Source: Neurospora intermedia (lineage: Eukaryota > Ascomycota > Sordariomycetes > Sordariales > Sordariaceae). From it: 64,000 bases of DNA. The stretch is taken from positions 5,704,001 through 5,768,000 of the forward strand of contig BTPP01000002.1 in NCBI GenBank assembly GCA_037102815.1. The letters run 5' to 3'. The notes beneath the pieces are model-generated. The model was not told where the DNA came from, ran no database searches, and saw nothing but the letters and a program-made list of their open reading frames with translations. Shown here one piece after another: positions 55,528-64,000 of the stretch. The translations under genes were made by a program, and so were the position numbers. Position 1 is the first letter of the stretch; the number at the start of each line of letters is the position of its first letter.

Positions 55528-57095
55528 ATGGCGTCGACTTCGGCCACGGATATTCCTGCTGAGGTTCAGGCTGTGAATGTCCCTGATGGCACCACGGACT
55601 TCATCCCTCTCAGAGGCAAGAAGTATGACCTCAAGAAGCCTCACATTACCGAGCTGCCCATCACCTGGGGCAACTGGTGTAAGTAACTCTTTTCCGATAG
55701 CTTCGAAGCCACGGCAAACGAAAGACGCTGACAATATCTCCCCTCACAGACAAGCACGTCAACTGGTTGAACACCACCTTCATCATCTTCGTGCCTCTCG
55801 CCGGTCTCATCTCTGCCTACTGGGTCCCCCCTCAGGCCAAGACCATCCTCTTCTCTATCGCCTACTACTACTTTGCCGGTCTCGGTATCAGTAAGCATCC
55901 TTCACATCCAAGGATATCAGAAACAGGTCCATGACTGACTCATTCTCCTCTAGCTGCCGGCTACCACCGACTTTGGGCCCACACCTCTTACAAGGCCACC
56001 CTCCCCCTCAAGATCTGGCTCGCCGCTGGTGGTGCTGCTGCCGTCGAGGGTTCCGCCCGCTGGTGGTCCAGAGACCACCGTGCTCATCACAGATACACCG
56101 ATACCGACAAGGACCCCTACTCGGTCCGCAAGGGTCTCCTCTACTCCCACATCGGCTGGATGGTCATGAAGCAGAACCCCAAGAGAATCGGCCGTACCGA
56201 CATCACCGATCTCAACGAGGACCCCGTCGTCGTTTGGCAGCACAAGCACTACATCAAGTGCGTCATCGTCATGGCTCTCATCGTCCCTACCCTTATTTGC
56301 GGTCTCGGCTGGGGTGACTATGCTGGTGGCTTCATCTACGGCGGTATCCTCCGTATCTTCTTCATCCAGCAGGCTACCTTCTGCGTCAACTCTCTTGCCC
56401 ACTGGCTCGGTGACCAGCCCTTCGACGACCGCAACTCACCGAGAGATCACGTCATCACTGCCCTCGTCACCCTTGGTGAGGGTTACCACAACTTCCACCA
56501 CGAGTTCCCCAGCGATTTCCGTAACGCTATTGAGTGGTGGCAGTACGACCCCACCAAGTGGTGCATCTGGGTCTGGAAGCAGCTCGGTCTCGCCTACGAC
56601 CTCAAGAAGTTCCCTCACAACGAGATCGAGAAGGGCCGTCTCCAGCAGCAGCAGAAGAAGCTCGACCAGAAGCGTGCCACCCTTGACTGGGGTATTCCCC
56701 TTGAGAACCTCCCCGTTGTCAGCTGGGACGACTTTGTCCAGGAGTCCAAGAACGGCAAGGCCTGGATCGCTGTCGCTGGTGTCATCCACGATGTCGGCAA
56801 GTTCATCCAGGACCACCCTGGTGGCAAGGCGCTTATCAACTCGGCTATTGGCAAGGACGCTACCGCCATCTTCAACGGTGGTGTCTACAACCACTCCAAC
56901 GCTGCCCACAACCTTCTCTCCACCATGCGCGTCGGTGTCATCCGCGGCGGCTGCGAGGTTGAGATCTGGAAGCGTGCCCAGGCCGAGAACAAGGATATTG
57001 CCACTGTTACCGACTCTTCTGGCAAGAAGATCGTTAGAGCTGGCCTTCAACCTACTCGTGTCACCCCGCCCGTTACCACGGCTGATGCGGCATGA
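55528..57095 (+). CDS. ole1: Acyl-CoA delta-9 (stearoyl-CoA) desaturase with fused cytochrome b5
   Basis: ER membrane di-iron enzyme that introduces the first double bond into palmitoyl- and stearoyl-CoA. Exons are 55528-55678, 55750-55890 and 55954-57095, coding for 477 residues. The ATG has a good context (CACCATGG). Membrane segments lie near residues 58-75, 83-100, 200-217 and 222-240. The three histidine boxes are HRLWAH (102-107), HRAHH (139-143) and HNFHH (276-280), all intact. From about residue 350 a cytochrome b5 domain carries HPGG (385-388) and a second heme His in the [10 protein letters not shown] stretch, so electron transfer is built in, as in yeast Ole1. Introns have GTAAGT and GTAAGC donors with CAG and TAG acceptors. 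Codon use is very biased (almost all C-ending), which fits high expression. Length is slightly shorter than yeast Ole1 at the N-terminus. Confidence 0.97.
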
Positions 57096-58836
57096 GTGGA
57101 GTTAGAAGAATGATGGGGTTTCACGGAGTCTTCGGATCATGGAAGGCTTCAAGGGACAAGGGAAAAAAAAATTGCATGGGAAGCCGTGGTTCTAGCCGTA
57201 GATAGCGCGCAATGACCACGGGTTAGTACAGTAAAGAGAGAAGCAAGACATGTGCACTTCCGTTTCTTTCGCTGTACATACACTTCCCGACTTCGGTCTT
57301 CACGGCGTTTTGGGGAGATTTGGGATTTTGGTCTGCATGGAAAACAGTCTGCTTTTTGCACGCGTATGAAGACAACATGGTATGGGTTGAAAAGGCGGAC
57401 ACTTTAGGGTTTACAGGTGACGGAGATACCAACAGATTAGATTGCGACTTTGTGTGGGCTGGCTAGTCTTATGGCAATAGCATCATACACTCGTTATGCA
57501 AAACATTTGAACATATCGATACCATATACAAATGAATGGTGCGCATGATGAGATACCTACTCCTTTACATGATTCATTTCCGCTGAACCCGACATTCACA
57601 ACTCCATACGACAAGGTTGAGTATCCACATGATCGCTTACCGTGGTGGAACTCCTATGGGTTCGATCACGCCCCTTTCCATGACCGGAGTAGCTACCAAA
57701 TTTTGTCAATGCTCTTCATATGCTTTATCCATCATCAGCCTTATTAGGGACTCCGGTGATGAAGTCATTTAAAACAAGCTATGCAGCGGGATGCTCGGTC
57801 ATTGCAAGCATCGTGAAACGTGGAAAAAAAAAAAAGGAATTCTCTTCAAGCTCACTCGTTCATGATTGGATATCCGTGCATCAGCCTCCAAAGGCGTAGG
57901 TAGTCCTATCTTTATTCAGATCGTCTCCAAGGAATCGAGCAAGAGGTGTGCAAGAGTGAGAGTGAGGTATCATATGTTAGTATGTATCCCAAAGGCCGGC
58001 CGGCCACTCGACATCATCGGTGGGAGGGAGGTGTATTGATTTTCTTCTTTACTTTCTCCCTCCATCCAGTGTCTGTTGCCCCATTCAACACTCAACATCG
58101 TACTACTCGAGATATACATGTATATTAAGGTAGGAGGAGGGTAGGTAGGTATCTTTGCCAACTTTCTTTTGTTTCTTTTTTCTTTTTTTTTTTCTTGCTT
58201 TCTCAAATTACATTCTGTCCACTGTATAAGTATACACATACGCATCTCGAAGAAAACGCACGCCTGGGGGAAGAAGTTGATCCGAGGTGATGATCCGATT
58301 TTTTTTTTATTTTTTTTTATTTTAGTTTTTTTTTTGTGTTGAGTTTTGAGTTTTGAGTTTTGAGTTTTGAGTTTTGAGTTTTGAGTTTTGAGTTTTGAGT
58401 TTTGAGTTGTAGCCGATTTCAATTATCGGAACGCCTGTAGATAAGAAGAAGAGAAAACAGAGAAAGAGAAAAGAGATAAAGAGAGAAGTCGTTCATATCT
58501 AGAGGGAAACATGTTTTCGTCGCAATAAGCTTTGTCGCTTGATACTTGATTGTTGTTGTTGTTGTTGGTTGGGACAGCAGGTGTGAGTTATTATTCTCTT
58601 TGCTATTCGCTACTTGATGATTATAGCATGTAATCTAGATGCTGTGAAGAAGAGAAATATGTGCCAGTCGGCGCTCTTCACTGGGACAAGACACAAAACA
58701 ATGCCATGTGAACGATTGCAAGTACTCGCTTCAGTGACAATATCAAAAATATCAGCATTGAACTTTTCCCTCTCCCTAAGACAAAAACTACAGACCACCA
58801 CCACTACCCGAGTCTCTCATCCTCTCCTGAAACAAA
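57096..58836. other. Convergent intergenic region between ole1 and the composite transcription factor gene
   Basis: About 1.7 kb holding two 3' UTRs. T-rich tracts (58176-58195, 58300-58335) run into a GAGTTTT heptamer array (58341-58408). No gene seen. Confidence 0.6.
58341..58408. repeat. (GAGTTTT)n heptamer array
   Basis: Between nine and ten perfect tandem copies of GAGTTTT, directly behind a T-rich tract. In the transcript of the neighbouring minus-strand gene it would read AAAACTC. Confidence 0.95.
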
Positions 58837-61800
58837 TTATAATTGGCCGATTCCTCCCATTACCGCCAAATCATCGTCGTTGGAAGAGAAACCAAAGTTT
58901 GAATCCTGTAGCAGATCGTCCATCTCATTTCCCGGAAACATCATCATCATGTTGTGGTCATCTTGTCCACCACCACCACCACCACCTCCTCCTGCCAGCA
59001 TACCCATATGCGTCATGGGCATGCTTGTACTCATATTCATCATACTCATGCTCGTGTTTGTCATGTCGAGACTCATGTCCATACTCATGCCCATACTCAT
59101 GCCCATGCCCATGCCCATGCTGGTACAGGAAGCATCCATGCTTGTTCCTAGTCCCATCATCATGCCCGTGGATGATGTTGACCAATCCGTCAGGTTCGGC
59201 ATTCCCATGGTTGCCCCCATGTTACTCATATTGCCCATATCAGCAAGGCCGAAATCCATACTCATGTCCATGCCAGGACTGGTGGTGGTGGTAGTGGTGG
59301 TGCCAGCAGTTGTGAACCCAGTAGCCGTAACCGGCGATGGCACCGTCGAAGTGTCAACGGACGACGAAGACTGCCCCTGCATCAGTCCCATGCCAGCAGC
59401 ACCCACGCTCGATGAGAAATTCGGCGTAGACCCTACGGAGGAGGAAGAAGAAGAAGGTGAAATCAACCCCAGCCTCTCCCTCATCATGTTCTTGAACTTC
59501 TCCAGTAGCACAACATCGTCCGCTGACGTGGTACTCAGCTTTTGGATCTCCCTTGCCTTGGCGCGAATAGCTTCATCACTCGGGAACATGCCTCTCGCAG
59601 CCCCTCCACCTCCCCCGCCGCCATCACTTTCCCCCCTCACACAAGTCGTGACAAACTTCACCAACCCCTTCTCCAACTCCCGGGAGCAAAACACCACCGC
59701 AGGTCTCTGCCATCGGGTCTTGAATCCCCTCACGTACTTGTTGGCCGTCTGTTTTTCAGCGACAAACATACGTTTGGCTTCTTTCATCTGGATGGGGATG
59801 TCCGTTTCCACCGTCGTGGCTTGTGCGTGCGGGTTCGGAAACAAGTAAGGTGGTTCGAACCCGGACCCGCCTTGGGTGGCGCTCCATTGAGTACATTCGG
59901 GCAAGCCTGGCAGAGAAGCGTCGGTGAGGAGGCCGACGTCGCGCTTGAAGCGGCGGAGCCACTCGGCGTTGTCGGCAGCGGTTTGGTTCCAGGGGTCGTC
60001 ACTGGATGAAAGAGAAAAAGATTAGCTGGGGACGGAGAGAGAGAATGTGTGTAGGGATGTAAGAGGGAACTCACTCTTGATACAAGATCCAACGCGCTTG
60101 ACTTTGGAGTTCTTCATCACTGGGAATGTGACAGTCTGGGGAGTTTGGTGACATGACTGCTGCCACGTATGCGCCCAACTCGCGAGCTAGCCTGCGGTAG
60201 CAGTTGGCGTCGTTGAAGAAGTACGGCCCAATCTTGACCGCGTTGTTGGGTTTGCCTATGTGTCCGTCTACACCTGCTGCGATATTGAAGGTTGGAGTAC
60301 CTATGCTTCCTAGTGAAGTATTCCGAGGACCATTAAAGCAGCTGCTGCCCATCCATGTGGCCATGTCCATCGACGGGGTGAAGCCTTTTCGGGACACCGA
60401 CGAGATGGTCAATGGCTCGCATGTGGCCAAAGCTACTGCGCTGGCTTCTGGAGACACATGTCGCTGTTTAAACGCTGCGAGCCAGTCACTGTTATCGGCA
60501 GCCGTCTGGTTCCAGCAGTCGTCACATTCGTAGATAATGATACGGGCTTTGGTTTGTAGGTCCATATCAGTGGGCTCTATGCCCATCGAGCGTTGCAGGT
60601 GCAAAAACTCGGCCAGCTCCCTCTCGAGGCGACTGTAGTTGTGGATAGTTGAATCGATCTTGGAGGGATCAGTGGAGCGCCTTGCCTCATCTCCGACATC
60701 TTCAGATCGTGGCAAGACAGCTCGCTGCCGAAAGTCGGCGAGCCATCTTGTGGATGCGTAAATGAGACGCAGAAGGAAATTGGCGACGTCTTCAGAGGGA
60801 TGGCTGGACGACTCTTCCATGCGACCGATAATGTTGCAGGCCTCATACTGCAACTCGCTATCCATGGCGGTTAAGCCGAGTAACCGACGAGCCTTGACAT
60901 ACTCGTGGAGCTCGTTCTCCATCGGATCCTCCTCAAAGATGTTGCTCTTGCCGTTGATACGCAGAACTGCCTGACGGCTCTCGTTTGCCGATCTGATAGG
61001 TCCCATCCTTGCCTGTAGGGCCAACGGCTCGGAAGAAAGAAGCAAGTCTCGTAGCCAGGACGGGATAGCGGTTTCGCTCTGGTTAGACTGAAGCTCGGCT
61101 GCGTAGATGATTCTGCATGCCTCGACTTGGAGCTCTTCATCTGTAGGCACCCTGCCCATGATGTCGCGCTCTTTGGTGAGATAATACATTAGCTCGCTCT
61201 TGATCAACTCGTAGGCGTTGCGAGCTGTCTCCGAAGATTCTTGGGTCGCTGTGTATGGATTGGGCGAATTTCTGTCGTCGTGGATCAGGTCTGTTGGAAT
61301 CATGTCAGGGAAATTGTTTCAAAATACGCTGAAGGGAGAGGAAATCCTACATGGCGGGATGGCGTTTTCGACCATCTCGAGAACTGGATTGTCAAAACCC
61401 CAGTCACCCTTCCATTCGGCCATTGTCTGACCAGCTTTGAAGTGCTCCGCCAAGTGGTCAACACGAATGCTCCAAGTGTCCATGACGATGCCACAGAAAC
61501 CACATCGGGACCTGATCTCGGGCGTAGTGGCTTTCCACTGCTCCATGGACCAGTTTACAAACTTGACGTCGTGAACCAGTTTCAGATGCTGACGGAGATG
61601 GTCCTTGCGGTAGAAAGTGCGCTCTTCCTGGGTTTTCTCCTGGCAGATGGAATAGTTGTGAGTCTCGATATGAGCTTCATCCGGGCTTGCCTCTCCACAG
61701 AAGACACAGGACACTTGGCCATTCTCCGGGTTGGATGCTCGAGGGCCTTCAGGAGCACATACCCATCTCTCGAGAGACAGGTGCAGGGACTTTTCATGTC

Positions 61801-62947
61801 TTTGCCAGTCGTGCTTGGTTCGAAAAGTCTCTGTACAGAAAGTACACTGAAAGGTCTTGAGAGGCGCAGAGAGAGAGCTTCTTTTCTCTGACGGCACTGG
61901 TGCTGCCTTTCTCCTTCTTCGCCTCCGGCCACGGTTCATAGACGACCCATACGAGCCAAGGGAGTCATGAGTTCCGTAAGAGTATGCGGAGGCGAATGAA
62001 AGGCCACTGGAGATGGACGTGTTGAAACTGCTGGCCGAGGAGGCAGCACACAAGGATCTGTTGGAGCCATCATCGGTCAAGTTGAAGTTGTTGCTGTGTG
62101 GACTACCGGATGAAAGGGTAGTGGCAGAGGCAGTAACGGCACGGGCAATGGCAGTCACCGAGGCGGGTTCGTGTTCTGGAGGAGAGACCTGCCAACGTTG
62201 GAGCGGATTCATGAGCTCCAGTTGGGGCCGTCTCTGGGGTATGTCCATAGTGGTGGACAAGGTCCGTACACCGGGTGAGATGGACCGAGGGGCACCCATA
62301 GCCTTGCTTCTTCTGCGACGGGCATTGGCCAGCCAGCCGGTGATCTGGGTCTTGCTCAAGCCTGTCTGCTTTTGCAGCATTTCCTTCTCTTCATCGTTGG
62401 GGTATGGGTGTTTTTGGTGGATGGAGAGCCAGTTCTTGAGGATCTTGATGGACTCGCGCGAGAAGCGGTTATTGACCTTGGTGGCGGCGGGTGTAATGGG
62501 AGCAGCAGCAGTAGAAGGTCGGTCTTGCTCTTCGACGGAGGTGGTCGAACCTGGGTTCCGAGGGGGTGCCGCAGGTTGATCCACCAGTCCGAGGCTACAG
62601 ACTCGGTTCAGGGCCACACAGCCTGTGCAATATCCCTTGTAGCTACCCTCACGGATACGCTTGCACTGATAGCCATTGGCCTGGCAGTGGTTGCAAGGGG
62701 ATGATGGCATATCAAACGAGTCTTCAAAGGCCACGATGGAATCGCCCGGGATGCCGGCCGTTGTTGTTTCGCCGAAGCCAAGCGGGTTGTTTTGTTCGTA
62801 GTGCTGCAGGGCCCAGCTGGCAAAGTCATCATCCGCGGCATTCTCCAGGGCCAGATCCAGGTCGTTGGGATGGCGAGTACCTGGCATGGAGGCTGGATCG
62901 ATGCCGTCCCAGTTGATGAATGCTTCCATTTCATGTATAGTCGGCAT
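58837..62947 (-). CDS. Composite transcription factor: Zn2Cys6-like cluster, TALE homeodomain, C2H2 fingers and repeat modules
   Basis: One nuclear regulator of 1325 residues from exons 62947-61351, 61290-60075 and 60001-58837 (minus strand). Donors are GTAGGA and GTGAGT; both introns have CTGAC/CTAAT branches and keep frame. Cys85, 88, 95, 107, 110 and 117 form a C-x2-C-x6-C-x11-C-x2-C-x6-C pattern like the fungal binuclear zinc cluster. A homeodomain spans about 157-215, with the PYP insertion of the TALE class and ITGWLANARRR as recognition helix. A basic run RGRRRRRRK (339-347) is a likely nuclear signal. C2H2 fingers begin at Cys368/Cys371/His384/His389, with further finger-like CxxC units to about 520. 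Residues 565-1115 hold about five copies of a module with PTDEELQxxAR and WLxxFK. The tail is Met-rich. Homeobox-C2H2 proteins are known in ascomycetes; the targets of this one are unknown. Confidence 0.88.
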
Positions 62948-64000
62948 GGTGCAGGTGGCAAAGGCCTCAAAGGGCGCAGCTGACGAGTACTAGTATAGTC
63001 TGTCCCTGTGAGACTCGGATAGCTGGCTGATGCTGGTTGGGTGGAGGGGGAGGAGGAGGATGTAGTTCAGAGGGCGTAAGAAGCGAGACAACACAGTCCA
63101 CGGGCTCGGACTTTTCCTTGACGGGATATAAAGATGGTGGGGAGAAGTCAACTCGGCCACATATAAATCTTTCAACACACAAGATAGATGGGAGAGAATA
63201 TTTCGACAACGAAACACACACGGAAAAAAAGAGTGATGAGGAAAAAGGAAGAGAAAAGTCCATTGACTCGACTTATCCAGGACATCGATCCCATGCTATC
63301 AAGGGTATCGTAGGTAGCCTCTCCAACCTGCCTACCCTCCTACCTTTCCCGTCCAGGACGGTGACCGGTTGGTCGCGGCACAGTCACACAATCCCGGACT
63401 GGATGGTCTCGCCGAAAGGGCATTGTCTGTCGACGGGCACCTAGTCTATGGTAGTCAATCAATATGAGTGGGTGAGTGACTGGAGTGAGTGGTGTTGTTG
63501 CTCAAAGAGGAATCCAGTCATCCGAAAAGGTGGGGAGCGCGCCTTTCAATTGACATGCTGCACCACACCTTTGACGAGGACCCACCCTGCCAAGCTGGGG
63601 CTCCCGCTGCAGTCAACCCAGCCATTCCCCGCAATCGGACCTTCTTCCTCCAAATTCACAAAGGCTTCACAACTTGACCAATATCAAAGACAAAAAGAGG
63701 TGACTCCCAAGTAATGTACACGTACTTGAGGGGATGTAGAAAAGATCCTCGTATGCAGAGTTGTCTCCAGGTTTTCACTCATGCCATAGACTGATGGATT
63801 GCCCGCCGAGAAAGTTTCCAGTCTCTTCTGATATTCTCTGTTACATGTCTGGACATATCATTATGGTCCAGCTAACAGGTCTTAACAGTGATGAACGACC
63901 GGGATCGGCAGAGCGCCGATATCGTATCGAGCAATGTGCTCCTGCCTCCCTCTCGACCGCTGCCTCTTTCTGTTTCTGTTACAGTCCATCTTACGATTTT
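62948..64000. other. Upstream region of the composite transcription factor gene
   Basis: About 1 kb to the window edge, containing the promoter and leader of the gene ending at 62947. No gene, tRNA or strong repeat seen; the neighbouring gene must lie outside the window. Confidence 0.55.

Noticed and set aside
1-64000. Search for CRISPR arrays, retroelements, DNA transposons and 5S rRNA
   Set aside because: Only microsatellite-type repeats were found; no spaced direct repeats, no transposase or reverse transcriptase motifs, and no 5S-like sequence by eye.

Overview
The window reads as nuclear DNA of a filamentous ascomycete, most probably a Sordariaceae fungus (Neurospora/Sordaria type). The reasons are short spliceosomal introns (about 55-135 nt) with GTRNGT donors and CTAAC/CTGAC branch sites, strongly G/C-ending codons, long gene-poor intergenic stretches full of microsatellites, and an 88-kDa Hsp110-class chaperone of 707 residues, the length I remember for Neurospora Hsp88. 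No tRNA, rRNA, CRISPR, prophage or recognisable transposon was found, and no strongly AT-rich RIP-type block was noticed. These are readings by eye, not computations.

Layout. 1-2548 (+): 3' part of eIF5B. 4270-6839 (-): Hsp88, with a coding-like extension behind its stop. 9050-11886 (-): a short chitin synthase without a myosin motor. 15705-19367 (-): Upf2 of nonsense-mediated decay. 21436-24745 (-): a multi-KH RNA-binding protein with seven exons. 28811-31747 (-): a large disordered protein of unknown role. 32786-33736 (+): Sdt1/Phm8-type pyrimidine 5'-nucleotidase. 34078-34616 (-): Mediator subunit Med21. 35171-36046 (+): Rrg7-like mitochondrial nuclease-fold protein. 36094-36663 (-): small acidic coiled-coil protein. 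37725-41121 (+): mitochondrial Lon protease Pim1. 46663-50030 (+): atypical protein kinase. 55528-57095 (+): delta-9 acyl-CoA desaturase with fused cytochrome b5. 58837-62947 (-): a 1325-residue composite transcription factor.

The genes are mostly housekeeping functions with no operon-like logic. Several are linked by theme: translation, mRNA decay and RNA binding (eIF5B, Upf2, KH protein), protein folding and turnover (Hsp88, Lon) and mitochondrial upkeep (Rrg7, Lon). Divergent pairs that may share control regions are the 28811-31747 gene with sdt1, med21 with rrg7 (554 bp apart), and the small acidic protein with pim1.

Most interesting observations: (1) a 64-codon, G/C3-biased open frame directly in frame behind the Hsp88 TAG stop, suggesting stop readthrough or a recently lost C-terminus; (2) the composite regulator at 58837-62947, which joins a Zn2Cys6-like cluster, a TALE homeodomain and C2H2 fingers to about five copies of a module that resembles CENP-B/Tc5-type helix-turn-helix units; (3) an in-frame, stop-free Hsp88 intron that would encode a nuclear-localisation-like motif if retained; (4) a kinase with altered HRD and DFG motifs; (5) tandem RxxSVRP repeats in the unknown protein.
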